Positions 9,525 to 19,437 of a stretch of DNA of 64,000 nt are shown piece by piece. Numbering within the stretch: the stretch's first letter is position 1; every line of letters starts with the position of its first letter. Under the pieces are notes generated by a model. It was not told the DNA's origin. It ran no database searches and saw only the letters and a list, made by a program, of their open reading frames with translations. Both the position numbers and the translations under genes were made by a program. The stretch comes from Gammaproteobacteria bacterium (GTDB taxonomy: Bacteria; Pseudomonadota; Gammaproteobacteria; Eutrophobiales; Eutrophobiaceae): contig CANKCB010000007.1 of the NCBI GenBank assembly GCA_947480335.1, positions 62,001-126,000 of the forward strand, given 5' to 3'.

Positions 9525-10649
9525 ATGTCTGCAGAAAGAATCAAGATTACCAAATCACGACGCTGGGTGATCAAGCTGGGCAGTTCGTTGTTGACCAGTA
9601 ATGGTTGCGGGTTGAAAGCGGATACCTTGCAAGTGTGGGTCAGCCAAATCATGCAACTGCGGGAGCAGGGGATCGATACTGTTGTGGTTTCATCCGGCGC
9701 TGTCGCTGAAGGAATTTCACGTCTGGGTCTGAAACAAAGACCTCATGAACTGCATAAATTGCAGGCGGCAGCAGCAGTCGGTCAGATGGGTCTGATACAA
9801 GCCTATGAGAATTGTTTCCAGAAGTTTGGTGTGCACACAGCACAAATCCTGCTAACCCATGAGGATATCTCCAATCGTAATCGTTATCTGAATGCGCGTT
9901 CCACCCTGCGCACGCTGCTCGATTTCAAGGTAGTCCCGATCATTAATGAAAATGATTCTGTCGCTACCGATGAAATCCGGTTTGGAGATAACGACACACT
10001 GGCCGCACTGGTCGCTAACCTGGTTGAGGCCGACTTACTGGTCTTGTTGACAGACCAGTCCGGCTTGTTTGATGAAGATCCCAGACGTAACAGTCATGCC
10101 AAATTGATTCAGCAGGCCAGGGCTGGTGATCGCAGCCTGGAAAAGCTGGTAGGTGAGGTCGGGACATGGGGGCGTGGTGGGATGTTAACCAAACTACGCG
10201 CCGCTGAAACTGCCGCCAAATCCGGTACACCTACTATTATCGCTTCCGGTATGGAACCGGATGTGTTGACCCGCATCGTATCCGGTGCCGAGGTAGGAAC
10301 CTTGCTGACTCCTGAATTTGGACAGGTCGTGGCTCGTAAACAATGGTTGGCCGGGCAATCCCGGGTGTCCGGTCTACTCACACTGGATACGGGGGCGGTC
10401 AGGGTAATCCGTGAAGGAGGCAAAAGTCTGCTGGCTGTCGGAGTAAAAGCGGTTGATGGCAGTTTTCGACGCGGCGAAATTGTTTTGTGTCAGGATACCG
10501 AGGGTAATGAGGTTGCCAGAGGACTGGTCAATTACAGTGCAGATGAGACACGTACCATCATGGGACACGCCAGTAACAAGATAGAAAGCCTACTTGGCTA
10601 TATCGATGACGAGGAACTGATACACAGAGATAATCTTATTCTTGTGTGA
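9525..10649 (+). CDS. proB: Glutamate 5-kinase
   Basis: ProB phosphorylates glutamate in the first step of proline synthesis. The 374-residue protein has the amino-acid kinase fold ([70 protein letters not shown]) and a C-terminal PUA domain at about 280-360. This is the usual two-domain bacterial form, feedback-inhibited by proline. The obgE-proB linkage is common. The stop codon TGA merges into a GTGAGG-rich repeat (GTGTGAGGAGTGAGGGG). Confidence 0.94.
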   Translation: MSAERIKITKSRRWVIKLGSSLLTSNGCGLKADTLQVWVSQIMQLREQGIDTVVVSSGAVAEGISRLGLKQRPHELHKLQAAAAVGQMGLIQAYENCFQKFGVHTAQILLTHEDISNRNRYLNARSTLRTLLDFKVVPIINENDSVATDEIRFGDNDTLAALVANLVEADLLVLLTDQSGLFDEDPRRNSHAKLIQQARAGDRSLEKLVGEVGTWGRGGMLTKLRAAETAAKSGTPTIIASGMEPDVLTRIVSGAEVGTLLTPEFGQVVARKQWLAGQSRVSGLLTLDTGAVRVIREGGKSLLAVGVKAVDGSFRRGEIVLCQDTEGNEVARGLVNYSADETRTIMGHASNKIESLLGYIDDEELIHRDNLILV

Positions 10650-10675
10650 GGAGTGAGGGGTGAGGGGTGAGGCGT
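10646..10675 (+). repeat. GTGAGG-rich repeat at the proB stop codon
   Basis: GTGAGGAGTGAGGGGTGAGG-type sequence starts within the last codons of proB. Related stretches occur in the opposite orientation at 10829-10845 and 10947-10979 and in the same orientation at 13911-13930. The stops of proB, rpsT and ribF all fall at the edge of such a stretch. Confidence 0.6.
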
Positions 10676-10760
10676 AAAGCCACAGCAAATTAACCCCTAA
10701 GGAAATAGTATAAGTACGTAATGCATCCGCGGATTGGTGTTCCTACAAAATATCGACGAT

Positions 10761-11014
10761 TCTGATAATCGGCAGTTTTAAATCTAGCAAGAGTTGAAAT
10801 CAGGAGCGAGGTATCAGGGGAGGATCAACTCCTCACCCCTCACGCCAAAGCGTGTATCTGGTTGTTCAGTCGGCTCTTCTGATAATCGGCAGGTTGGTAA
10901 CTAGCAAGCGTTGAAATCTAGAGCGAGGTATCAGGGGAGGATCAACTCCTCACCCTTCACTTCTTCCCTCACTCCTTACCCCAAAGCGTGTATCTGGTTG
11001 TTCAGTCTGCTCTT
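10761..11014. repeat. Tandem duplication containing the 3' end of rpsT and its flank
   Basis: Two direct copies of a roughly 120-135 bp unit, 10761-10878 and 10878-11014, start with TCTGATAATCGGCAG and end with CCAAAGCGTGTATCTGG followed by a further 18 bases. The end of each unit is the last 11 or so codons of rpsT; only the second copy belongs to the intact gene. The second unit carries about 18 extra bases of GTGAGG-type sequence. This duplication fills most of the gene-free stretch 10650-10975. Confidence 0.8.
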
Positions 11015-11239
11015 GTGACGAGCGGCCTTGTTTTTATGAATCAGGCCCTTGTTGACCATATTATCAATGACCGGTACGGCATCATGGTAGGCTTTTTGAG
11101 CGATTTCCTTGTTACCCTTCTCAATGGCAACAACAACTTTCTTAAGCTGACTACGTAAAAATGAACGCTGACTGGCGTTACGAAGACGTCGGGTGATGGC
11201 CTGACGGGCACGCTTTTTGGCTGATTGAATATTTGCCAA
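10976..11239 (-). CDS. rpsT: 30S ribosomal protein S20
   Basis: S20 binds 16S rRNA early in small-subunit assembly. With the start used here the protein is 87 residues, the same as E. coli S20, beginning (M)ANIQSAKKRARQ and ending KGLIHKNKAARHKSRLNNQIHALG. The start codon is TTG at 11239, with AGGAG 8 bp upstream. The ATG further upstream in the same frame (11296) would add a non-homologous 19-residue leader and overlap the promoter. A TTG start is also used by E. coli rpsT, where it is tied to autoregulation, so the same control is plausible. The gene is divergent from murJ. Confidence 0.94.
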   Translation of the reverse strand: MANIQSAKKRARQAITRRLRNASQRSFLRSQLKKVVVAIEKGNKEIAQKAYHDAVPVIDNMVNKGLIHKNKAARHKSRLNNQIHALG

Positions 11240-11275
11240 GGTTTTTACTCCTGATTCTGGTTTTAAAGGCGCGTA

Positions 11276-11304
11276 ACTATGCTGATTTGTAATCAATTTG
11301 TCAA
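11276..11304 (-). promoter_or_regulatory. Promoter for rpsT
   Basis: On the minus strand a consensus TTGACA lies 17 bp from CATAGT, about 37 bp before the TTG start codon. The -35 overlaps a short inverted repeat, CAATCG-TTG-CGATTG (11302-11316), which might bind a regulator or be chance. Confidence 0.65.
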
Positions 11305-11411
11305 TCGTTGCGATTGATTGTGGTATTCTGCAGATAATAAATAAACCTCAATGAAACAAGTAGATAACCACATTTCATCTTGTACCTTCGGTGTAGCGGA
11401 CAAATAATTAA

Positions 11412-12953
11412 ATGAGCAGGTTGTTAAAATCGACCCGGGCAGTGGGCAGTATGACCATGATCTCTCGCGTATTTGGTCTTTTACGCGATGTGATACTGGC
11501 GCGCGCGTTTGGAGCCGGTAGCGGTTTTGACGTATTTATTGTGGTATTTCGCATACCGAATTTTCTACGACGATTATTCGCCGAAGGCGGCTTTTCCCAG
11601 GCCTTTGTGCCGATACTGGCTGAATACAAGGAAACCCGTAGCAAGGAAGAAGTACAAGCCTTGCTGGATCAAACGGTAGCCACATTGGGCACGGCATTGC
11701 TGATTGTCAGTGCTATCGGGGTCTTTGGCGCCCCGCTGTTGATTACCCTGTTTGCACCCGGCTTTCTAGAAGATCAGGACAAGTTTCATCTGGCCGCGGA
11801 AATGTTACAGATTACCTTTCCCTATATTTTGTTTATTTCACTTACCGCATTTGCCGGCGCCATATTAAATACCTACGGGCATTTCAATGTACCGGCTTTT
11901 ACCCCGGTATTCCTGAATCTATTAATGATAATGGCGGCAATCTGGCTAGCCCCCTATTTTGCTCCGGAACGCCAGGTCGTTGCATTGGCCTGGGGCGTGT
12001 TTATTGCCGGTATCGTGCAAATGGCCTATCAGGTTCCGTATCTGCTCAGGCTGGGGTTTATGCCTAGACCACGATGGAACGGTGACAGGGCAGGTATCCT
12101 GCGGGTGTTTATGCTGATGATCCCTACGCTGTTTGCAGTCTCGGTGACCCAGATCAATCTGTTGGTCGATACGATGATGGCATCCTATTTGCCCGAGGGT
12201 AGTATTTCCTGGTTGTATTACTCCGACAGACTGGTTGAGTTTCCGCTGGGTGTGTTTGGTGTGGCACTGGCCACGGTGATCTTGCCGAATCTGTCGGCAG
12301 AACATGCCAAGGGTGCGGCTGAGGATTTTGGCAAGATTCTGGCGTGGGCAGTTGCTCTGGTATTCCTGGTTTCGCTGCCTGCCACACTGGGCCTGATCAT
12401 ATTGTCCAAACCGCTGATTACTACCTTGTTTCAGTATTCCGAATTCAGCCCCAACGATATGCTGATGTCCAGCAAAAGTCTGTCTGCTTATGCCGTGGGA
12501 TTACCCGGATTTATCCTCGTCAAGGTGCTGTCCTCTGCTTTTTTTTCCAGACAGGATACGGCCACACCGGTAAAAATTGGTGTAGTGGCATTGATCTCGA
12601 ATATTGTTTTGATTCTGATTCTGATCGGCCCGCTAGCACATGCCGGATTGGCATTGGCAACCTCTCTGGCAGCCTATATCAATGCCGGTCTGTTGTACCT
12701 GTTATTACAGCGGCGTGGACAGTACAAGCTGCAAAAGCCACTTCTGATTTTAGTCCTCAGAATCGTGATTGCAGTGGTCGTTATGTCGGTCACATTAATG
12801 TTGTTACTGCCGTCCATAGATACATGGTTGCACTGGAATTTTTATCAACGCGTCATACAACTGGTATTGTGGGTCTGCTTAGGCATGTTGGTTTATGCTG
12901 TCACGTTATGGTCAACCGGATTGCGCCCAGCTGATCTGGGTACACCAGCTTGA
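11412..12953 (+). CDS. murJ: Lipid II flippase MurJ (MviN)
   Basis: MurJ flips the peptidoglycan precursor lipid II across the inner membrane. The 513-residue protein has about 14 hydrophobic segments and the family N-terminus: SMTMISRVFGLLRDVILARAFG followed by PNFLRRLFAEGGFSQAFVPIL. The length is normal. It is divergent from rpsT and overlaps nothing; ribF begins 26 bp after its stop. The murJ-ribF-ileS-lspA order is conserved in many gammaproteobacteria. Confidence 0.95.
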   Translation: MSRLLKSTRAVGSMTMISRVFGLLRDVILARAFGAGSGFDVFIVVFRIPNFLRRLFAEGGFSQAFVPILAEYKETRSKEEVQALLDQTVATLGTALLIVSAIGVFGAPLLITLFAPGFLEDQDKFHLAAEMLQITFPYILFISLTAFAGAILNTYGHFNVPAFTPVFLNLLMIMAAIWLAPYFAPERQVVALAWGVFIAGIVQMAYQVPYLLRLGFMPRPRWNGDRAGILRVFMLMIPTLFAVSVTQINLLVDTMMASYLPEGSISWLYYSDRLVEFPLGVFGVALATVILPNLSAEHAKGAAEDFGKILAWAVALVFLVSLPATLGLIILSKPLITTLFQYSEFSPNDMLMSSKSLSAYAVGLPGFILVKVLSSAFFSRQDTATPVKIGVVALISNIVLILILIGPLAHAGLALATSLAAYINAGLLYLLLQRRGQYKLQKPLLILVLRIVIAVVVMSVTLMLLLPSIDTWLHWNFYQRVIQLVLWVCLGMLVYAVTLWSTGLRPADLGTPA

Positions 12954-12979
12954 GTGGACGGAAAGCAGAATTGAGAACT

Positions 12980-13924
12980 ATGCAGGTTCTACGAGAACTC
13001 TCCAGGTTGCAGACTGGTCAACACCAGTGTGTGCTGGCCGTTGGTAATTTTGATGGTGTGCATCTGGGACATCAATCTGTGATCAGGCAGTTGCGGGCAC
13101 AGGCTGATCAATTACAGGTACCCGCAGTGGTGTTAACCTTTGAACCCTTGCCATTGGAACATTTTTCACCAAAGACAGCACCGGCCAGGTTGACCAATTT
13201 CAGACAGAAAGTTGAATTACTTGAGCAGTTATCTGTCGATAAAGTACTTTGTCTGCGATTTGATGATTCACTGTCAAGCTTGTCAGCACAGGCGTTTGTG
13301 CAAGATTTGCTGGTGAATGCGCTGGGTGTAAGGCGCATCATTGCCGGAGAAGACTTTCGTTATGGTCACAATCGGGCGGGTGATCTTGCCTCGCTGCGTC
13401 TGGCAGGTGACCAATATGGTTTTGAGGTGATACCGGCTGAGACCTTCCATTATAATGGTATTCGTGTGAGCAGCAGTCTGGTTAGAGGATATCTGGCACT
13501 GGGTGATTTCAGCCAGGCCAATGCCATGCTGGGACGACCCTACCAGATCAGTGGTCGTGTGATTCATGGTGACAAACGTGGCAGACAGCTGGGTTTCCCA
13601 ACAGTCAATCTGGCCATGAAACGGAAAAATATGCCACTATCCGGTGTTTATGCCGTACGTGTACATGGTTTGGATGACAAGGTGTATGGTGGTGTTGCCA
13701 GTATCGGCACCCGACCAGTGTTTAATGGTGAAAAGGTGTTGCTGGAAACCTATATCTTTGAGTTTGATCAACAGGTATATGGAAAGCGCATCAGTATTGA
13801 ATTCCTCAAGCATTTGCGCGACGAACGGGATTTCGCCACAGTGGAAGCCCTGTGTGTACAGATGCAAAAAGATGAAAAGCGGGCGAGGGAGTTTTTGGCA
13901 AAGTTGAATAACGGTGAGGGGTGA
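12980..13924 (+). CDS. ribF: Bifunctional riboflavin kinase / FAD synthetase
   Basis: RibF makes FMN from riboflavin and then FAD. The 314-residue protein has the N-terminal nucleotidyltransferase domain (LAVGNFDGVHLGHQSVI, then EDFRYGHNRAGD) and the C-terminal flavokinase domain (GRVIHGDKRGRQLGFPTVNL, GVYAV and ETYIFEFDQQVYGKRISIEFLKHLRDER). The ATG at 12980 is chosen over an upstream TTG at 12950 that would overlap murJ, because it matches the usual N-terminal length. The last codons and stop are part of a GTGAGG repeat (NNGEG, then TGA). Confidence 0.93.
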   Translation: MQVLRELSRLQTGQHQCVLAVGNFDGVHLGHQSVIRQLRAQADQLQVPAVVLTFEPLPLEHFSPKTAPARLTNFRQKVELLEQLSVDKVLCLRFDDSLSSLSAQAFVQDLLVNALGVRRIIAGEDFRYGHNRAGDLASLRLAGDQYGFEVIPAETFHYNGIRVSSSLVRGYLALGDFSQANAMLGRPYQISGRVIHGDKRGRQLGFPTVNLAMKRKNMPLSGVYAVRVHGLDDKVYGGVASIGTRPVFNGEKVLLETYIFEFDQQVYGKRISIEFLKHLRDERDFATVEALCVQMQKDEKRAREFLAKLNNGEG

Positions 13925-13930
13925 GGAGTG
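13911..13930 (+). repeat. GTGAGG-rich repeat at the ribF stop codon
   Basis: GGTGAGGGGTGAGGAGTG encodes the last residues of RibF and its stop codon. It is the same type as the stretch at the end of proB and the inverted ones beyond rpsT. Confidence 0.6.
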
Positions 13931-13998
13931 AAAGGCATTTGTGGTGACTCCACCGCAATGAATTACGAGCGACCAGTTATAAACCAGATGGATAAAGC

Positions 13999-16821
13999 AT
14001 GACTGAATACAAGAGCACATTAAATCTGCCCAAAACGGACTTTCCGATGAAGGGTAATCTCGCCCAGCGCGAACCGGAAATGCTGGAACATTGGAAAAAA
14101 ATGGATCTGTATAACAGTATCCGCAATAGCAAGGCAGGCAAACCGTTATTTATCCTGCACGATGGGCCACCGTATGCAAACGGCGATATACACATCGGGC
14201 ACGCTGTAAATAAAATTCTCAAAGACATTATTATCAAGGCCAGGGGACTCAATGGTATGGATGCCCCTTATGTGCCTGGTTGGGATTGTCATGGATTACC
14301 CATTGAGTTGCAGGTTGAAAAGAAAATTGGTAAACCGGGGCAGAAAGTCACCGCCTCTGAATTTCGTAGTGCCTGCCGTAGTTATGCCTTGCAGCAAATC
14401 GAGAACCAGCGTCGGGATTTTATCCGGCTGGGTGTGTTTGGTGACTGGCAACGCCCCTACATGACCATGGATTTCAATACCGAAGCCAATATTGTCCGGG
14501 CATTGGGCAAGATGATACAGGCAGGTCATTTGCACAAGGGATCCAAACCGGTTTACTGGTGTACTGATTGTATGTCAGCACTGGCCGAAGCCGAGGTAGA
14601 ATATCAGGACAAGAGTTCTCCGGCGATTGATGTCCGGTTTGAAGTTATCGATCAGCAAGACTTCATCAAACGCATCTCCTTAAGCACGACGTTAACCCAG
14701 CAGACCAGTCTGGCCGTGGTCATCTGGACTACGACTCCCTGGACATTGCCCGCGAACCAGGCTGTTGCTTTAAATCCGGAGCTCGACTACCAGTTGATTC
14801 AGATCGATCAGGATCACAGGACAGATTATCTTGTCCTTGCAACAGCGTTAGTTGACAGCTGTATCAAACGTTATGGTTATAAGGACTACAAGTCACTGGC
14901 TACCTTCAAAGGACAGGTTCTGGAAGGTTTGATGCTGCAACATCCCTTTTATGCTAGACAAGTGCCCGTCATCCTTGGAGATCACGTAACGACTGAAACC
15001 GGTACCGGTGCCGTACATACTGCGCCAGGTCACGGTATGGACGATTATCTGGCTGGTTTGAATTACAAACTGAAAGTGGAAAATCCGGTTGCAGGCAATG
15101 GCTGTTTTGTTGAAGGTACCGAATTCTTTGCTGGTGAATTTGTCTTCAAGGCAAACAAACATGTGATCGAGATTCTCAAAGAACGTCACAAATTGGTACT
15201 GGAACAAACTATCCAGCACAGCTATCCACATTGCTGGCGACACAAGACACCGATTATTTTCCGTGCAACCCCGCAATGGTTTTTCAGTATGGACGCGAAC
15301 GGCTTGCGTGAAAACGCCTTGCGTGAAATTGCCAACGTCAGCTGGATGCCCGCCTGGGGACAACAACGAATTGAGAAAATGATTGCTGATCGAACCGACT
15401 GGTGCATATCCAGACAACGTACCTGGGGTGTGCCAATTGCCGTATTTGTGCATAAACAAACCGGTGCGTTGCATCCACGCACGATGGAACTGATTGAAAG
15501 GGCCGCTGTGCAAATCAGCCAGAAAGGGGTCGATGCCTGGTTTGATGCAGACCCGGCTAGCTATGCCGATATCGTTAGTGATGAATATGAGCAGGTCAGG
15601 GACACACTGGATGTGTGGTTTGATTCCGGGGTTACTCATGACACAGTATTAAAAGCGGACCCACGCTTGCAATTCCCGGCCGATCTGTATCTTGAAGGTT
15701 CAGACCAGCATCGCGGCTGGTTCCAGTCATCCTTGCTGACTTCAGTGGGTATTAATAATGTAGCTCCCTACCGCAGTGTGCTGACCCACGGATTTACCGT
15801 GGATGCGCAGGGCAAGAAAATGTCCAAATCGACTGGCAACGTAATTGCGCCACAAAAAGTGATGGACACACTGGGCGCAGATATCTTGCGTTTATGGGTA
15901 GCGGCAACCGACTACCGTGGTGAAATGAGTGTGTCGGATGAAATCATGAAACGCACAGCGGATGGTTATCGTCGTATCCGCAATACAGCGCGCTATCTGC
16001 TTGCCAATCTGGACGGGTATGATCCTGTGCGTGACTTTGTGCCTCATAACGAGATGCTCGAACTGGATCGCTGGGTACTGGGTCAGGTCGCACAGGTACA
16101 GGATGAAATCAAGCTGGCATATGATAATTGCCAATTTCATTTTATCTACCAGAGGTTCCACCAGTTTTGCGTCATTATCCTGGGTAATTTCTATCTGGAT
16201 ATCATCAAGGATCGAATCTATACCATGCGGGCTGACAGTGTGGCCAGACGCTCGGCGCAGACAGCCATGTTCCAGATCGCTGAAGCCTTCGTACGCTGGA
16301 TAGCACCCATACTCAGTTTTACCGCTGATGAAATCTGGCAGTGTTTGCCGGGTAATAGGAGCAAATCAGTGTTTCTGGAAGAATGGTATCAGGGGCTGGA
16401 TATGTTCAAGGCGGATGCAGAAAACTGTAACTGGCAGTATATCATTGCTGTCAGGGATGAAGTCAGCAAGGACTTGGAAGGTCTGCGTGTTGCAGGTGCA
16501 ATTGGTTCAGGACTGGACGCCGAAGTGGCCATCTATTGTGAAGGGGAATACCGTACCGCATTGATGTCTGTGAAAGATGAATTACGTTTTGTGTTGATTT
16601 GTTCAGCCGCTACCGTACACGAGGCCGCTGTTCGTCCAGAAGATGCAACTGAAGCAGAAATTGCCGGGGTCTGGATCAAGGTAAATGCTTCTGCGCATGC
16701 TAAATGCATACGCTGCTGGCATCATCGTGCGGATGTGGGTCAAAACAATAACCATCCGGAATTGTGCCTGCGCTGTGTTGAAAATGTGGACGGTACTGGC
16801 GAGATTCGACACTATGCCTGA
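13999..16821 (+). CDS. ileS: Isoleucyl-tRNA synthetase
   Basis: A 940-residue class I synthetase that charges tRNA-Ile and edits mischarged valine. The HIGH motif is HIGH at 65-68 within [12 protein letters not shown], and KMSKS at 607-611. The CP1 editing domain includes [14 protein letters not shown] and the THGFTVD segment precedes KMSKS. A C-terminal zinc-binding motif has CIRCW and, further on, CLRC. The length matches the E. coli enzyme closely, indicating the bacterial (mupirocin-sensitive-type) form. It is upstream of lspA as in many proteobacteria. Confidence 0.96.
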   Translation: MTEYKSTLNLPKTDFPMKGNLAQREPEMLEHWKKMDLYNSIRNSKAGKPLFILHDGPPYANGDIHIGHAVNKILKDIIIKARGLNGMDAPYVPGWDCHGLPIELQVEKKIGKPGQKVTASEFRSACRSYALQQIENQRRDFIRLGVFGDWQRPYMTMDFNTEANIVRALGKMIQAGHLHKGSKPVYWCTDCMSALAEAEVEYQDKSSPAIDVRFEVIDQQDFIKRISLSTTLTQQTSLAVVIWTTTPWTLPANQAVALNPELDYQLIQIDQDHRTDYLVLATALVDSCIKRYGYKDYKSLATFKGQVLEGLMLQHPFYARQVPVILGDHVTTETGTGAVHTAPGHGMDDYLAGLNYKLKVENPVAGNGCFVEGTEFFAGEFVFKANKHVIEILKERHKLVLEQTIQHSYPHCWRHKTPIIFRATPQWFFSMDANGLRENALREIANVSWMPAWGQQRIEKMIADRTDWCISRQRTWGVPIAVFVHKQTGALHPRTMELIERAAVQISQKGVDAWFDADPASYADIVSDEYEQVRDTLDVWFDSGVTHDTVLKADPRLQFPADLYLEGSDQHRGWFQSSLLTSVGINNVAPYRSVLTHGFTVDAQGKKMSKSTGNVIAPQKVMDTLGADILRLWVAATDYRGEMSVSDEIMKRTADGYRRIRNTARYLLANLDGYDPVRDFVPHNEMLELDRWVLGQVAQVQDEIKLAYDNCQFHFIYQRFHQFCVIILGNFYLDIIKDRIYTMRADSVARRSAQTAMFQIAEAFVRWIAPILSFTADEIWQCLPGNRSKSVFLEEWYQGLDMFKADAENCNWQYIIAVRDEVSKDLEGLRVAGAIGSGLDAEVAIYCEGEYRTALMSVKDELRFVLICSAATVHEAAVRPEDATEAEIAGVWIKVNASAHAKCIRCWHHRADVGQNNNHPELCLRCVENVDGTGEIRHYA

Positions 16822-16871
16822 GCTGGTGTTATTAACAGGAATATTGTCCATGCTGGAAATTATTAATCGCC

Positions 16872-17411
16872 ATGGCATTTGATTTTTCCGCTATACGACG
16901 TTTTTATAAGACGAATTCACTCTGGTGGCTATGGGTCTCTGTTGTTGTAGTGATTGCGGATCAGTTGAGCAAGTCCTATATCACGGCAACGTTTGATCTG
17001 CATGAATCCTTAGAACTTTTTCCGTTTCTGGATATTACCTATGTACAGAACACCGGCGCGGCATTCAGTTTTCTTCGGGATGCCGGCGGCTGGCAGCGCT
17101 GGTTTTTTATCCTGCTCAGCAGCGGTGTGAGTATTGGCCTGATGGTCTGGATACATACATTACCGGTAACCTGGCGTTGGCTGTCGATAGCCTTGTCACT
17201 GGTACTGGGGGGTGCCTTGGGAAATCTGGTGGACAGGATTCGGTTGGGTTATGTGATTGATTTTATCGACTTCTATTATCGTACCTGGCATTTTCCGGCG
17301 TTTAATGTGGCAGATTCAGCCATCAGTATTGGTGTCGTAATGCTGATCATAGATAGCTTCTGGTTCAATCACGCTTCCATGGGTCGTCATGGTAGTAATA
17401 TTAAATTCTAG
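16872..17411 (+). CDS. lspA: Lipoprotein signal peptidase (signal peptidase II)
   Basis: LspA removes signal peptides from prolipoproteins after diacylglyceryl transfer. The 179-residue protein has four membrane segments. Conserved parts are ADQLSK, VQNTGAAFSF, GNLVDRIRLGYVIDFIDFY and FPAFNVADSAI; the predicted catalytic aspartates are Asp130 and Asp148. The window encodes several lipoproteins that would need it (the FKBP at 5284 and the two OppA-like proteins). It lies between ileS and ispH. Confidence 0.95.
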   Translation: MAFDFSAIRRFYKTNSLWWLWVSVVVVIADQLSKSYITATFDLHESLELFPFLDITYVQNTGAAFSFLRDAGGWQRWFFILLSSGVSIGLMVWIHTLPVTWRWLSIALSLVLGGALGNLVDRIRLGYVIDFIDFYYRTWHFPAFNVADSAISIGVVMLIIDSFWFNHASMGRHGSNIKF

Positions 17412-17453
17412 ATCCTGCGGATAAATAAACCAGTGAACCAAACCAGAACAGCC

Positions 17454-18431
17454 ATGCAAATAATACTTGCCAACCCGAGAGGTTTTTGTGCCGGTGTGGA
17501 TCGGGCTATCGGTATCGTCGATAGGGCGCTGGAAATCTACGGTGCACCCATTTATGTCCGTCATGAAGTGGTTCATAACAAGTTTGTGGTGAATTCGTTA
17601 CGGGACAAGGGAGCAATATTTGTCGATGAACTGGATGAGGTGCCGGATGGTTCAACCGTCATTTTCAGTGCACATGGCGTATCCATGGCCGTGCGCGAAG
17701 AGGCTGCACAAAGACAGTTGCGAGTCTTTGATGCGATCTGTCCGCTGGTGACCAAGGTGCATATGGAAGTCAGGCATTATCAGGATGAGGGCAGGGAATG
17801 TATCCTGATCGGTCATGCCGGACATCCGGAAGTAGAAGGAACACTGGGACAATACCGGACCACTGCCGCTACCGGCGGAATATATCTGGTTGAAAAGCTT
17901 GCGGATGTGGAAACGCTGGTGCCAAAACGTCCTGATTTTCTGGCTTATGTCAGCCAGACAACCCTGTCAGTAGATGATACGGCTGAAATCATACGCGCAC
18001 TCCGGCAAAAATTTCCGACGATCCATGGTCCAAGAAAGGAAGATATTTGTTATGCCACACAGAACCGTCAGGATGCGGTCAAGAACCTGACCCGTGATTG
18101 TGATCTTGTTCTGGTGGTTGGCTCACGTAACAGTTCCAATTCGAACCGTCTGGTAGAGATATCGGAAAAGAAAGGTATACCGGCCTATTTGATCGATGGC
18201 GAAGAGGATATTCGTAGTGAATGGCTGGAAGGCAAAAGAAATATTGGCCTGACAGCAGGTGCTTCAGCGCCGGAGGTGCTGGTAAATCAGGTAATCAACC
18301 GACTTAAACTATTGACAGGTGGCGCCGCAGTCATCGAGGCTGTCGGGGTTGAGGAGCATGTGGTGTTCTCACTGCCGAAGGAATTGACCAGAAAAGTTGG
18401 TATAGTCCCGGCAGCGACCCGGGACAGCTAG
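17454..18431 (+). CDS. ispH: 4-hydroxy-3-methylbut-2-enyl diphosphate reductase
   Basis: IspH is the last enzyme of the MEP isoprenoid pathway and uses a [4Fe-4S] cluster to make isopentenyl and dimethylallyl diphosphate. The start at ATG 17454 gives [19 protein letters not shown], matching the family; an upstream GTG in frame (17433) would add seven unsupported residues. Cluster cysteines are visible: Cys12 in GFCAG, then [11 protein letters not shown] and [10 protein letters not shown]. The EEDI and SAPEVLV segments are also present. The protein is 325 residues. It supplies precursors for IspB, also in this window. Confidence 0.95.
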   Translation: MQIILANPRGFCAGVDRAIGIVDRALEIYGAPIYVRHEVVHNKFVVNSLRDKGAIFVDELDEVPDGSTVIFSAHGVSMAVREEAAQRQLRVFDAICPLVTKVHMEVRHYQDEGRECILIGHAGHPEVEGTLGQYRTTAATGGIYLVEKLADVETLVPKRPDFLAYVSQTTLSVDDTAEIIRALRQKFPTIHGPRKEDICYATQNRQDAVKNLTRDCDLVLVVGSRNSSNSNRLVEISEKKGIPAYLIDGEEDIRSEWLEGKRNIGLTAGASAPEVLVNQVINRLKLLTGGAAVIEAVGVEEHVVFSLPKELTRKVGIVPAATRDS

Positions 18432-18432
18432 C

Positions 18433-18888
18433 CTATTTGGATTCGGGTTTAGGCTCAGGCGTAATGTGGCCGGCCTCAGTTAATAACTGAGTCATTGCAG
18501 TTCGGTTATACCCGATAATTACTTTTTCTCCAACTAATAGAACAGGTACTTTTAATTCTCCAGCTAGTTGTTTTACCTTGTCTTGCAGTTCGATACTCAT
18601 TGATACGTCAGTTTCAGTGAATGGTAGGTCCTTGGCAGTCAGGAATTCCTTGACCTGATCACAGACAGGACATTCTGCTATCCGGTACAGTATTAATGCA
18701 GGTTTCGCAGTTGTTATGTTGACCGGCTCACTAACCTCATAGTTTTTCTGGTTTATCTGACTGGTACCTGGGGGGCATGTCGTCTGGAAAGTGCGTTCAC
18801 CCTTACTATCTTCACACACGACAACTGTCACTGCAGCACTGGATTGCATAGTTGCCAGTAACAACAAAAATATTCTGGTAATCGTCAT
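18433..18888 (-). CDS. Exported glutaredoxin-like protein with N-terminal DUF4124-like segment
   Basis: A 151-residue protein with a short signal peptide (ending SSAA), a DUF4124-like segment (VTVVVCEDSKGERTFQTTCPPG) and a glutaredoxin-type thioredoxin fold from about residue 62: ALILYRIAECPVCDQVKEFL, with the redox motif CPVC, then KVPVLLVGEKVIIGYN with the cis-proline in VPVL. It probably acts in periplasmic thiol chemistry, but the partner is unknown. The gene is convergent with ispH, with one base between the two stop codons. DUF4124 and glutaredoxin domains are known to occur together in proteobacterial proteins. Confidence 0.72.
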   Translation of the reverse strand: MTITRIFLLLLATMQSSAAVTVVVCEDSKGERTFQTTCPPGTSQINQKNYEVSEPVNITTAKPALILYRIAECPVCDQVKEFLTAKDLPFTETDVSMSIELQDKVKQLAGELKVPVLLVGEKVIIGYNRTAMTQLLTEAGHITPEPKPESK

Positions 18889-19065
18889 ATTTGACTCCTC
18901 AATAAGTTACAGAATACCAATCTGATTAACTTGAATTATAAAGGGATGGTTATGAATATGAAATGTTGTAATTATTGAATTTTTATCGAATTGTCTGCAT
19001 TCTGGTAATTACAATAGAGAATATTCGACCTATAATCATGATCATATCTTAACAGGGAGCTTCAT

Positions 19066-19437
19066 ATGCATCATTTCCAAGGACTTATTTATCGTATTTC
19101 ATTACTTGGTCTTTGTAGTGCGATCACAATAAATCCTGTTATTGCGACCGAGCTTTATAAATGGGTAGACAAAAACGGTGTTACCCAGTATTCGCAGAGT
19201 CCTCCAACGGATAATACGAGTGTAAAGACCCTGAATCTGCCTAATACGGCAGCCGATCCTGCGGCGATAGAGAAGCTAAAGAGCCGGGTTGAGACCGCGG
19301 ACAAGTTACGTGATACCCGCAAGGAGGATGAACAGTTAAAACTTCAGGTCGAGGAAACAAAAGCACTGAATGAAGAGAACTGCAGACGGGCCAAAGCGCT
19401 TCAGGTCGTGATAGTGTTGCCAAAAATGCCGGGATAG
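19066..19437 (+). CDS. DUF4124-domain exported protein, 3' end running into tRNA-Thr
   Basis: A 123-residue protein with a signal peptide (ending VIAT) and a DUF4124 domain (ELYKWVDKNGVTQYSQSPPTD), followed by a charged coiled-coil-like region. DUF4124 proteins usually continue past an N-C...A motif with a longer tail. Here, after ENCRRAKALQ, the frame ends VVIVLPKMPG, and the stop codon TAG lies ten bases inside the tRNA-Thr gene. The tail therefore looks truncated, possibly by a small deletion that joined it to the tRNA. The function of DUF4124 is not known. A strong start context (AGGGAGC before ATG) supports expression. Confidence 0.7.
   Translation: MHHFQGLIYRISLLGLCSAITINPVIATELYKWVDKNGVTQYSQSPPTDNTSVKTLNLPNTAADPAAIEKLKSRVETADKLRDTRKEDEQLKLQVEETKALNEENCRRAKALQVVIVLPKMPG

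Noticed and set aside
11240-11296. Upstream ATG giving rpsT a 19-residue extension
   Set aside because: The extension has no counterpart in S20 and would cover the promoter; the TTG with AGGAG gives the exact family length.
12950-12979. Extended start of ribF at a TTG overlapping murJ
   Set aside because: The extra ten residues do not match RibF proteins; the ATG at 12980 gives the usual N-terminus.
14893-15639. Long open frame of 248 codons on the strand opposite ileS
   Set aside because: It lies wholly inside ileS, which has intact motifs and the right length; the translation shows no recognisable domain and has the low-quality composition of a shadow frame.
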